Assembly: GCA_009602725.1 (NCBI GenBank)
Contig: WELB01000056.1
Span: 100,241-132,531 of the forward strand
Direction: 5' to 3'
Origin: Spirogloea muscicola
Taxonomy: Eukaryota; Streptophyta; Zygnematophyceae; Spirogloeales; Spirogloeaceae
DNA length: 32,291 bases
Shown: positions 12,050-21,458 of the stretch, in pieces
Layout: each line of letters begins with the position of its first letter
How positions within the stretch are numbered: position 1 is the first letter of the stretch
Made by a program: the position numbers and the translations under genes
Notes under the pieces: generated by a model
The model's database searches: none
What the model was told of the DNA's origin: nothing
Seen by the model: only the letters and a program-made list of their open reading frames with translations

Positions 12050-12320
12050 TCAATACCCGCGGGTGAGCAACATCAGGTCAGAGTAGCTCGAAGCTGGAAA
12101 GGATGCAGGCAGGCGAGACCCGGAAGCAGCAACAAGAGCACGGCCCGAGCGCGAGTGGACGGCATGAGCTAGGGAGCGTTGAAGCGACACGGAGACCGCA
12201 TCCGGAAGACCTGGGCCCGGGAGCCGGCCGCGTTGAAGCCGGGCAGCCCCCCTGGCGGACCCGGCCTCCGCTCCATGGCCTGCCGGGCAAGAAAGGGCAG
12301 CCCAAAGGAATGGACAAGGT
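12050..12320 (-). mobile_element. Retroelement C-terminal fragment with one frameshift
   Basis: On the minus strand a frame reads PGFNAAGSRAQVFRMR, then after a one-base slip continues VSLQRSLAHAVHSRSGRALV and ASGS, ending SYSDLMLLTRGY plus TGA. This matches the longer copy at 12554-13373 and the copy at 26839-26984. The slip marks it as a dead fragment. Confidence 0.78.
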
Positions 12321-12339
12321 CTGAGGAGAAGAAGGGCTC

Positions 12340-12600
12340 GCCCATTGAGAATATGGGCTGGAACAGCCAGCTCTGAGGGAGCCTGAGTGCGAACGACTAG
12401 GACTAAGACATCAGCCAGGGAAGAAAAAAAAAACGCTCAGTAACCTCTAGTCAGGAGATGCAAGTCTGAGTAGCTAGCTGACGGAAAGACGTCGCCCTGA
12501 CGGAAGCGCTAAGAAACCAAAGCACACAAAGAAAGAAAGCAGCTACAAATTACTCAGTAACCCCTGCTAAGCAGCCGCAAATCAGAGAGGCTAGGGTCCT
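12340..12600 (-). mobile_element. Inverted retroelement termini, two copies
   Basis: Minus-strand termini at 12592-12553 (TGATTTGCGGCTGCTTAGCA, TTACTGAG) and 12475-12436 (CAGACTTGCATCTCCTGACT, AGAGGTTACTGAG). Each is followed by its characteristic tail, the second ending in a hairpin with TCAATGGGCGAGCC at 12365-12335. The poly-A run at 12423-12433 lies in the tail of the second copy. Confidence 0.68.
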
Positions 12601-13373
12601 GGAAGTGGGTCCCCTGGACAGAGCCAGAGGCAGCAGCGAGGGCTCTCCCGGCACGAAGGTGCAGCGCACGGGCCATGGACCTCTGCAGCGAGACGGCCAA
12701 GCGCATGCGATACACTTGCGCCAGCGACCCGGCTGCAGGAAAGTCTACCGGTTCACCATGGAAGCGACGGGCGATTGCGTGGCGGGCGAGCTGGTTAAGT
12801 AGCTCAAGCCACCGAGCGCCCAGTGCCCCATGGATGTCAATTGCCAACGGGAAGAACTCGTCTTCCGGTGGATGGTCGGCGTACTTGATCTCTTTTGCCC
12901 GAGCGGCGCAGGCGACCGCATACCCAGCCTTGGTGGCAGACTGGGCTGGGTGGGAGCGGTCAAATGCGTCGGTAGTCACCACATCCAGAAGCAGACGTGG
13001 CCCGCCGGCCTGTGGGGTGGCCACCAGGTCGACGCGACGAGCGTGGAGACCGTCGGCCCTGGCCTGGAGCGGCATGACGCCGGAGTGCTCCGCTGCCACC
13101 GCGAAGCCAGCCTCCACCAGGATGCTGTGCATCGCGTCCCGGAGGCGGTCGTGGGCCGCCGTCCTCTCGCCGCCATGGGAACAGCGCAGGACGTGAGCAG
13201 CCAGCTCGCCAGGCTTGGCCCCTCGCTCGCCACACTGGCATTGACGCACGCCCTGGAGGCATGGAGGCGGCAGCCCCAGGAGCCGGTGGACGGCAGTGCG
13301 AAACACCTCATCTGGGAGGGTCAGGGCGCCAGGAAGCCGGAGGCCGCCGCCAAAGCTCGGCCTGCGCGCAAGT
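12554..13373 (-). pseudogene. 3' part of non-LTR retrotransposon polyprotein (zinc-finger plus restriction-like endonuclease region)
   Basis: The longest retroelement copy, open to a stop at 12554-12556. The family-like region begins about LPDEVFRTAVHRLLGLPPP, then CQCGERGAKPGELAAHVLRC (Cys/His cluster), RTAAHDRLRDAM, VDLVATP and LLLDVVTTDAF. It continues TKAGYAVACAARAKEIKYAD, DIHGALGARWLELL, AQVYRMRLAVSLQRS and ends SDLRLLSRGY. This order of zinc cluster, basic/Asp segment, LDVV strand and K..KY is typical of the C-terminal region downstream of reverse transcriptase in algal and fungal non-LTR elements with a restriction-like endonuclease. I infer the endonuclease role. No RT palm motif is present; 5' of 13373 the frame reads only hairpin-tail sequence. 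It is a 5'-truncated, non-autonomous copy. Confidence 0.8.
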
Positions 13374-13379
13374 GAACCG

Positions 13380-13450
13380 CGAAGGCAAGGGACTCCCAAT
13401 GGGGCCAAGGGCTGTGAAAAGCCAGCCCAAAAGAAATGACAGGTTCGAAG
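13380..13450 (-). repeat. Hairpin tail unit joined to the truncated retroelement
   Basis: Minus-strand GGGCTGGCTTTTCACAGCCC followed by TTGGCCCCATTGG. It directly abuts the 5' break of the polyprotein fragment, so that fragment starts in or next to another copy's tail. Confidence 0.65.
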
Positions 13451-13592
13451 GGCCAAGCTGTTGAATATAGAAATATGGTGAATCAGTGGGTTGGTAGAAT
13501 CACTCATTCCGCTCATTCTGCTAGGCCGATGAAAGTCTCCCCAGATAAGGGAGGCCCCGGCAGATGACAGGATAAGGCCCAAACAATCTTGT

Positions 13593-13810
13593 GGCTCTGA
13601 GTGCGGCGAGGCGGCGCTGTGTGCGCGGCGGCTCTGTGTGAGGCGAAGCGGCGCTGTGTGCGCGGCGGCTCTGTGTGCGGCGAGGCGGCGCTGTGTGCGC
13701 GGCGGCTCTGTGTGAGGCGAAGCGGCGCTGTGTGCGCGACGGCTCTGTGTGCGGCAAGACGTTGCTGTGTGTGCCGCCAGGTGGAGCTGAGTGCTCGCCG
13801 GCTCTGTGTG
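13593..13810 (+). repeat. 37-bp minisatellite, about 6 copies
   Basis: Unit approximates CGGCGAGGCGGCGCTGTGTG plus CGCGGCGGCTCTGTGTG, alternating between a CGGCGAGG and an AGGCGAAG form, with the last two units decayed. It is open in several frames on both strands because 37 is not a multiple of 3 and stops are rare. Those frames are not treated as genes. Confidence 0.88.
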
Positions 13811-13852
13811 TAATCAGGCAAGCCTTTGTGTTACTCTGAACTCTTTGTGACC

Positions 13853-14029
13853 ATGTCTGAGTCTGCAACTGCGCCAAGACGGGGACGGTCTTCTGGTCCT
13901 CCCACGTCAAGACAGGAAGTGGCTGTAAGACATGAAGGACAGGTACAGGATTCAGATCGTGAACAGCAGGTTCAGGTTGCAGGACAAGAAAGGAGAGAGC
14001 AGGCGGAGCAAGAAAACTTTCACAAATGA
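13853..14029 (+). CDS. Short hypothetical ORF after the minisatellite
   Basis: 58 codons starting MSESATAPRRGRSSGPPTSR, rich in Gln, Glu and Arg, ending ENFHK. The ATG follows the minisatellite by about 40 bp. Composition recalls the start of a transposon gag-like ORF or a disordered protein, but I recognise no domain. There is no clear partner exon downstream. Confidence 0.25.
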   Translation: MSESATAPRRGRSSGPPTSRQEVAVRHEGQVQDSDREQQVQVAGQERREQAEQENFHK

Positions 14030-14074
14030 CGGAGGGGCCTAAAGCGCGCTGTCAGAACGGGTGTTGATGGACCA

Positions 14075-14160
14075 CTCCGAAGCAACGAGTGAGGAGCCTC
14101 AAATCCGACAGACTAGCTGCTGGAAAACAATTCCCCTGGCGAAAGCCAGAGGAAAGACGA
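14075..14160 (-). mobile_element. Inverted retroelement 3'-end fragment
   Basis: Minus strand reads SSGFRQGN then SDLRLL before the frame breaks near the usual TRGY terminus. It is the outermost recognisable copy of the first nest on this side. Confidence 0.65.
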
Positions 14161-14217
14161 AATCTCCCTTGTTGAAAGGGTAGTGACCGTTTGGGAGGTG
14201 ACCTCTCACATATCCAG

Positions 14218-14284
14218 GTGCATCGGAAAGTCATCACTGCCTGATGTGCATCGGAAAGTCATCACTGCCTGATGTGCATCGGAC
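14218..14284 (+). repeat. 28-bp direct repeat, 2.4 copies
   Basis: Unit GTGCATCGGAAAGTCATCAC plus TGCCTGAT at 14218-14245 and 14246-14273, then a partial third. The two full copies are identical. Confidence 0.9.
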
Positions 14285-15223
14285 TTCCCTATTGGCGTCA
14301 TCTCATCTTTATGGCACAGCCTGTTGGGCTGGCCTATCATATCCTCTCGTGGAGGAAAGACTTCACTTTTGTAGAGACTTCACCTTTGATTGCTTGAGTT
14401 GGTCAACATTGTCCCGCCACCGCTTCAGCCTGGACGTGATTTTATACTGGAATGAAATAAAACTAGAACGGCCTCGTGCTACAAGGGACCGCTACACACT
14501 GAAGTCATCTCAGCTTCAACAGATGTCTGAGAAGGGGTCAATACATGGCAAGCGGGAAGCATGCAAGATATGTGAAGAATGTCGGTCTTGGTCGTAAGGT
14601 GGCCATCCACGTAATTAGCAGGACCTCAACTTTTACAGCATTGTGGAATGCGGATCTTGTCTTGCAAGGACCCAAGTCTGGAATTCGGTAATAGCTGTTG
14701 CCCAAGGAGGTGCCAAGGTACACGCACCACTTCACGTTAGCCTGCACTGCCGTTGCGAAGGAGGCTCTTGAGCTCCACAAGCCAGTAAGCAACAACTTGC
14801 TGCAGATGACTTGGCCCTCAGCCTGTATAAATAGGGGAAAAAGAGCTGAGCTTGACCACAAAAGTTGAAATACAAAGGTCTTCCGATTTTTCCGACTATG
14901 AGGAAGTTCTGGAACGATCACATTCCACATGCTGGATCCTGAGGAAAGAGGACAAGTATCAGCAGAGGATGTGTGTCAAAGCCTGTGAGCCAGTGCATGG
15001 AATACAAGGACGTGCGGCATGCTGGGGGACCCGACCTTAACTGGGGAGATGTCAAGGTCTGGGAGGCAGACGCCAAGAATGTGATGTGTACAAGCTTGCA
15101 ATAGGCTGGGTAACGACTAAGATTGCATGTCCATGCAGCCCACTTCTTGAAGCCTCCTCAGTGACTTAATGGTCTTTACGAACTAACAGGCAACCGCCAT
15201 CACATGCTCCTCTAGACTGCTGC
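14285..15223. other. Unassigned stretch downstream of EXO1
   Basis: One degenerate hairpin tail (CTGTTGGGCTGGCC, 14319-14332, +). A TATA-like TATAAATAG lies at 14826-14834 (+), but no convincing ORF follows. Open frames on both strands show no recognisable domain. The part next to 15224 should hold the EXO1 3' UTR. Confidence 0.5.
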
Positions 15224-18200
15224 CTACGCTGCCTGCTCCTTTCTCCTAGCAATATTAGCGGCAGATGAGGGCTTGCTGAAATCGCCGGTACTTACAGCAC
15301 GCGGCTCAAAAAATCGATTGATGCCTTTCCGCCTACTTGTGCCAGGAGAGGTGGCATTGGAGGCGCCGTGCAAAAGCCTTCCACAGGAGCTACTCCTCTC
15401 CACATCCGTCTGCTTCACTAAGCTGACAAGAGCATCTTCTCTTTCAGCATTGGCTCGGTCAGCACTTCGCAGATTGTTGCATCCATTGCAGTCAGCTACT
15501 GCTCCTCTTACCCGCTTCACCAGCGGAAATGTGCTGCATTCCTGAATAGTCAGATGGACACATCGAGGTCTTCCAGGCAGCATATCACCTGCGCATCTCT
15601 TGTTTGGAGTGGCCACAACCTGGCTGCTGCTGTTTTGCATAGCCGACAAGCCTAGCACAGAAATATGTGGACCACAGATGGCGGCGGCCCTCCGAGCACC
15701 AGACCCCACGCCATCACAAGCCGTGCCAAAGTCCAACGCTTTGGGAGTAGGGTTGGCGTTTTGGTTGAAGTCTTCACTGTGTTGAGGCATAGCTTCTGGC
15801 TGTGTGAGCCTCTGCAGGAAGCTCACGCTGGCTGCCTTCGTCATCCTGAAGGGATTGCTAGAGGGCAGCGAGATAGGGGGGGGCAGGTCTCTGCTGTGCA
15901 AATGGCCTGCCCAGCTGGGTGGCGCTAAAGCACCACTGGTACTGGTGGCGGCCGGTGCATGCACTGTTTCATGGACAGCTCTGCCAGGTGCTCCTGAAAG
16001 TCTGTGCTCACCTTCCCCTAGAGCATTGTCCCGCAGACAATGATCACTAGGTGAAGATGTGGTGGATACACTAGGTGAAGATGTGGTGGATATCTCTGCC
16101 TTGACTGTGTGAGCAGAAGAACTTAGTGTGCAGAGGACGCTGAAGTCATCCACGATGGGAGCTGCGGGCAGGGTCCACAGTGTTGCAGACACGAGAGGAT
16201 TGTCAGGTGCAAGTCAGGAGCTGAAGCACAAAGCACGATGCTTTGACCCATTCAAGTGCTCAATAGACAAGCCAGAAGCCAACAGGATCCCTGTCAAGGA
16301 ATTCAAGCTGAAAACGTCTCAAAGAGTGCAGATCCTTAACGAGGAGTGGCAACTCCTGAAGCTATTGAGAGTATGCCACTACGACATGATTGTGGGTGTT
16401 ATCTTGCTTACCTTCTTCAAATGCACACGTCCTGTCTGCTGGCTGCGGCGAGTCCTGTGGTTTGCTGGACTGGCACCTCCGGAGCATCCGAGGGCCGGTC
16501 ATTGCCTTCAGCTTGGTTGCTTGCAATCCACTTGCTGGACTGTCAGCTCTCACGGGACCGCCACCTGCCTGCCAGCTTGCCCGTGGAGATCGGTAGAATG
16601 CTTCCATAGTAAGTGGGTTGACCTCTCCCACAGCAATGGCTTTGGCCATGGAGCTTGGCATATCGCTTCTCATTGTCAAGGCCCACATTTGAAGGACAGC
16701 GGATGTCAGTGGGCCCAGATCCAAGGAATGCAGTCCAAGCCTACATGCATACACAGAAAATTGTGGGCCAGTAGGAGAGCTTGCATTTTTGGAGGATACG
16801 CGCCAAGAAAGTCAGTGTCGTTCCCGCACTCAGACAGGAAGTTCCTAGCCAGTGGTGACAAATGTATCAAACCTCCTGTGCATGCGTCGTAACTGCAGGA
16901 TGGGCACGAGCAGATGCTACTCAGTGACATGTTCAACAAGGCACTGGGGTTTGCTACCATCCTGAGCGCCAAAGCAAGTGAATGTCAATACAGTGAATGT
17001 CACTATAAATACCACAATCAAGTTGCTGAAACATACAACGAATGTTTTATTAGTTGACAGCAGGCTTTGCCAAATGCTCTTCCCTTTGCATGTCAGCAGT
17101 GAGTGGGTGCAGGGCTGATTGTCATTGACAAGGGTTGACGAACAGACACAGAAGATTTGGATGAGGCAGCAACATACTCACACCCGAGCGTGCATGAAGG
17201 TGGCCATGGCCTGCCAGAATTGCTGAGTGTAGTCCTTTGACACTTTGAGCTTTGGATCTTGAGCCAGCTTGAAGAGGACCTGGTGAAGACATATGCAGGG
17301 GCTTAAAAAGTAGTGGAGCTGGAGTGCTATTGCGTCAGATAGTCAGGTCAAAGGCAGGTCCTTTGTCCACAGAGTCTTGGAAAATTGCGATGGGCCACAA
17401 AATGTATATTGTCCTTGTAACCGTTCTCACCCGAGGTATATTGCCGTTGTTTCGGTCGATAATACCGTGTGCCCTTTTGATGCCAATACCAGGAATGGAT
17501 GGCAAAAAGTCACAGCCAGAAAGAATGCACATCGCTGCACCACAATATGTACTGTGAATTATTTCTGAAGTAGATTCTAATGATGGGCAGGCCCTCGGCT
17601 GTTGAATACAGGAAGAATGATCACTGACAGTCCCAATTGTACTGCTCAGAACAAAGCATACTAAGAGTGGTCGTTTCAATGCATGCTGGTCACACTGTAG
17701 GCGATGATTGATCAGCACATTGTTGAGTGGATTGTCTGGGACACGACTAAGTAAAGATTGTTGAATTGGTCAACATTTTACCAAGAAATGTCTGACTGTC
17801 AAAGCGCTTGAAGGAGAAGTCTGACCCAGGCCGGCAGGGTGCTCCAAATATGTGTCTGAGGCTGATTCTCTCTGCATGGCCATCCCTGTCCATCTTGTAC
17901 ATCACCTGCGTGTGGAGGTGGAGAATGTCATTAACAGCTGAGACTGGACGACTTTATTATGGTCGTGTTGCACATTCTTGTGCATCCAAGTGGGTTTTCT
18001 AGGGCCAGATGAACATGAGTGTGTTAACAGTTCTGATGGAATTATTGACAAGCTTAAAGAGATACAGCATAAGATGGAGCATGCACGCAAGACAGCCGCC
18101 AATACCGCGTGACTAACTCGACTTTTGTTGATAAAATGACTATCAACATGACTGTTATCATGGAATTAGCAGTCCTGACCTCCAAATTCAACTTCTCACC

Positions 18201-19665
18201 TCATCGCACCCATATGCAAGGAGGTCGCTATCTTCGCTAATGACGGCCGCAACGCCCCCCACCTCCAATGGCAACCTCGCCAGGTACGCCAGCTGGGCGT
18301 CTGCCTCGTATGGCGCCACCACAAACTCCACACTCTCCTCCTTCAACACCTTTGCTCCATCTCAGCACAAAAGTGGTTATGATCAGTATCTCAAACCCCT
18401 GCTGAAGCTGTGCTTTCGAGGGTGATCGACTAATTGCTGTTTGAGCCCCCAAACGAGAGCCTACAGTTCAGTCAGTAAAGGAGGATGCCTTCTCCAGGAG
18501 TGTGGTCCTACTGCAGATGGCTATCAGTGCGGTCATCTCGCATCACTGACAGAGGCAAGCACGCCAGGTGTTGCTCTCGTTGCAGGCGAACGAGCTTGCA
18601 TGCGACCAAGCTACCTGGATGAGCTCGTATGCCATCTCAGGTCGGATCTCAACCGCCCTCTGCAGGGCAGCCAGCTGTGGGTATCAGATCACGCATTTGC
18701 CACGGCACGTTCGCCACATCTCCTCTGCTTGGCATCTGTCCTGGTTCACTACGACGTCTGTGTCGCTCTTGCTGATGCTGCCTGTGATCGCTACCAGCAA
18801 TGGTTCTGCTCTAGTGGCAGCTCACCTGGAAGTGATCTGAAGCACCTTGCACATCGCCGACCTGAAGCCTCGCTCGTGCCTGTTCCATGCTCGCCTCCCT
18901 CCTCCTGAAACATCGCAGTATTTCACTTGCTATGGAGCTAGCAACACTGGCTTGCACTGACGGTATTGACCAGCAGGGAGGTATGTGATCAAGTTGGCAC
19001 ACCTCTGGCGCTCCTGCTCAGTGGCCGCTTTGATGGGCAGCCGTGCGCCATCAAGCACCATGACGGGCACAACTCCGTGGAAGCGAAGCAAGCGTACGCG
19101 GTGCATGCAGTAGGCTACATAAGCCGGCGCCTGGCCTTGCCCTCTGGCACTTGGCTGGGTGCCCTTCAAGCAGATGTCCATACTGCAGGCATATGCTGCA
19201 TCAAAGCAGAGACCAATCAGTTAGGGGACACTTAACTATGATTCGTACACTATAGACCCATCAACAGAGGTCTCATTAAGTTCAGCTCAGCCTTAGACCA
19301 ATTACTTATATCGAAGCTGGCTATCAGGCCAGTGGAAGAACGACGGCTCCAACTTCAATAGGGAGAGCAAAAAGTGCTCATTGCCGTTGCAGCAGCCTGG
19401 GCTGTGCTTACCGCCCTTGTGCAACCAGGAGTAGGCGTCGACGCCGACCTGGGCCATGCTTCGCACTCACCCCACTTCAGTGTCTTCTCTCACAGAGTGC
19501 ACAGTCTAAGTACATGGCGGTCTGAGTTACAGGCTGTGAGGCACGCAGACATCGCAGCTGAGAAGAAGGCGATCTAGGAGAGCTCACTCGCTTCCCACAG
19601 TAGGCTGCAACGTGGACTGGCTCCACAAAGGGCTTCAGAGCTGGCAGGAGGCCCTGTATGCCCAT
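15224..19665 (-). CDS. EXO1: Exonuclease 1 (Rad2/XPG family 5'-3' nuclease)
   Basis: 5'-3' exonuclease/flap endonuclease of mismatch repair and double-strand-break end resection. Exons (-): 19665-19588, 19448-19412, 19195-19003, 18904-18826, 18659-18615, 18349-18200, 17905-17782, 17534-17431, 17279-17182, 16892-16800, 16665-16565, 16161-15224. All phases agree; 679 residues. Starts [20 protein letters not shown]. Family acidic residues are present: D30 ([10 protein letters not shown]), D87 (VLDG), E159/D161 ([12 protein letters not shown]), D184/D186 ([11 protein letters not shown]) and D244 ([16 protein letters not shown]). The DFLG...PLTMEAF segment seen in plant EXO1 is split over exons 10-11. 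The 312-residue tail is Ser/Pro-rich and low-conservation. It contains GINRFFEP (648-655), resembling a PCNA-interaction box without its Gln, and ends with a basic cluster. The exon 11/12 junction rests on phase and splice sites only; an extra small exon in that 403-bp intron is possible. Confidence 0.93.
16045..16092 (-). repeat. In-frame 24-bp tandem duplication in EXO1 exon 12
   Basis: Two exact adjacent copies of a 24-bp unit encoding STTSSPSV-like octapeptides. Being a multiple of three, it keeps the frame. It lies in the disordered C-terminal region, where such changes are tolerated. Confidence 0.9.
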
Positions 19666-19989
19666 GGCTGCCGCACAGCTTGTCCAGGTCGACCAACTAC
19701 TGTGGAGGGCCGCAGAAAGGACTGCTTGCTTGATGTTGCCTCTGGTAGGGTCGATGGGTGCGTGCCATGGCGGTCCCAGTCACTTCCTCAATGCAGCATC
19801 TCCGCCTGCATCCAGCAGCAGTCGACGCTCATATCTGACAAGGCAGGATGCTGTGTGTTGGCGCTGATGCCTTTGTTCCGTGGAGGCAGCGCGGAGCTGG
19901 CGTAGGGTCGTCGCTTGGGGTGTCACGTCCTGGATTCGGGTGAAGGAAGCGGGCAGAGCAGGGAGTGTGAGAGGGCGGGGGATGGGAGG

Positions 19990-20065
19990 GGAGGAGGAAG
20001 GAGGAGAGAGAGAGAGAGAGGGGNGAGAGCGAGAGAGGGGGGGGGGGAGGGGGGGCCAGGCAGAG
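19990..20065 (+). repeat. Purine-rich low-complexity tract with an ambiguous base
   Basis: Runs of GA and G on the plus strand (CT/C on the EXO1 sense strand), about 330-400 bp upstream of the EXO1 ATG, with an N at 20024. Probably promoter or 5'-leader low complexity. The exact length is unreliable. Confidence 0.8.
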
Positions 20066-20170
20066 GAAGAAAGTGCTCGCCGAGGGGAAGGAGCGATAGA
20101 AGGTAGAGAAGATGAAGAGAAGGATGGGGAGGAGGGAGGGCGGGCGGGCGCCTGCAGTTTGTGCGCCCGG

Positions 20171-20182
20171 TTTTGGCGGGAA
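20171..20182 (+). promoter_or_regulatory. E2F-like site upstream of EXO1
   Basis: TTTTGGCGGGAA matches the classical E2F/DP site (TTTGGCGGGAA). It lies about 505 bp upstream of the EXO1 ATG, in a GC-rich stretch. E2F control of S-phase repair genes is established knowledge; its use here is inference. Confidence 0.5.
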
Positions 20183-20205
20183 CGCGGGGAGTTGGGCGGC
20201 CTGCC

Positions 20206-20228
20206 GCCCGACGACGGCGTCGTCGGGC
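20206..20228. repeat. 23-bp near-perfect palindrome
   Basis: Arms GCCCGACGACG and CGTCGTCGGGC are exact reverse complements around a single G. It lies just downstream of the E2F-like site in the EXO1 upstream region. Confidence 0.85.
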
Positions 20229-20329
20229 AGGCGCCGACGTTCAGGTTCTCCGCAGGTAAGCACCGCCTCAACCTGGCCTTGGTTTGTTTCAAATATAGTA
20301 CACGAAACTTTGCCTCGGCTTGAGAGGTG

Positions 20330-20540
20330 AGAAGGCGCGCGGTGCACAAGAATTGAAATGGAGGCTAAAGCAAGCCCAGCACACAGTCCTGGCGGGAAGT
20401 TCCTCCATGAGTTGCTGGCGGCAATGTGCATATAAGCTACCCCTTCGGGCCCTGTGTAGTCTTTTCTACATTCCTTTCGTATTTTTGTTTGGGCTGCCTT
20501 GTCAAATTCCCCATTGTCCCCATTGAGAAGCTTTTTATCA
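20330..20540. mobile_element. Decayed retroelement remnants
   Basis: 20340-20375 reversed reads GCCTCCATTTCAATTC, like 8720-8740. 20480-20530 (+) reads TTTGGGCTGCC...CCCATTGTCCCCATTGAGA, a decayed hairpin tail. They are small, isolated copies outside the two main nests. Confidence 0.5.
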
Positions 20541-21458
20541 AAGAACTGGCAAGCAGTGCAGCTTCTTATGGCGATGAGGCTGCTTAAAATGAGCCCCAGA
20601 CAGCAGCTGGACGTATGGCTCGACAGTAGCTGCACGGCTAACCAAGACTGAAGGGCTCGTGATAATAGAAGAGAAGGCTTTTCCTGGAGGCTGTGGCTAA
20701 AAGGTGGCCACTAATCCAGTCTCACGCTTGCCTGCATAAAACGGACAAGCTAAGGTGCTAGCCTTTGTACAAGATCACGCCTTTTCACAGTTTCTTATCA
20801 AGAGTATCCAGTCATGGTTTGAAGAGCCACATTACAGTAACGGTGTCTACGGCCAAGCTTTGTCAGGCAGGAATAAGATATATCAGACAACCCAACTTTC
20901 ATACATGTCTTCTTAGTGCGCCGTTTCCAACTACGTTAGAGTAACAGTGAAAACTAACAGGAGTCGTGGACCATATTGATGTCATTTGCGTAGGAGCTTT
21001 ACCTACGCATGCTCGCATCTACGAATTGATAAGCATAGCTCATCTATGCCCTGCCATAAATATGGTGGTCACATGCCTTGAATGATGCCAATTGCAAAGC
21101 TGCATGCAGGAAAGTGATCATGCAACATTGATGCAGTTTCTTACCCTGTATATTGCGAAGGCTTACTGTTCGCATGACAAAGCTTGAAGGTGCTCACCAT
21201 CTATCAGCACATTCAATTTGTATGGTTTTTCAAAATGGTCAATATGACCAACGACAGCAAACTCATGTCTTTGTCAAAAATGTTGCACTCTCAGTCAGAT
21301 AGCAGCTCCAATCAAACAGGAAAGAAAAGTTGGCAGTATCAGGCAGTATAGGAACCTACTTGGCGTCCTGCTTAGCTAGATAAGCAGCCAACTTGACGCA
21401 CAGTAGTTGTGATCCATTTTCTTCAATGCTAGCAACTTCTATCTAGCTTCTAACAAAG
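20541..21458. other. Intergenic region, nothing recognised
   Basis: AT-richer sequence between the EXO1 upstream region and the end of the first beta-helix gene. I see no coding block, repeat family member or RNA gene. The right end probably holds that gene's 3' UTR. Confidence 0.5.

Noticed and set aside
13593-13810. CRISPR-like array
   Set aside because: Units are contiguous with no unique spacers, and the host is eukaryotic.
13513-13910. Minus-strand ORFs of His/Thr/Arg repeats
   Set aside because: Translation of the 37-bp minisatellite; no independent support.
14538-14930. 130-codon minus-strand ORF
   Set aside because: No recognisable motif, no clear start context and no splice partners.
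16128-16892. 254-codon plus-strand ORF
   Set aside because: It is antisense to EXO1 exons 10-12 and their introns, whose splice phases and conserved motifs are clear.
18237-18452. Minus-strand ORF starting MGAQTAISR
   Set aside because: Wrong frame over EXO1 exon 6; the EADAQLAYL frame is the real one.
19829-20635. 268-codon minus-strand ORF upstream of EXO1
   Set aside because: Largely low-complexity Pro/Ser from the purine-rich tract, crosses an N, and has no domain.
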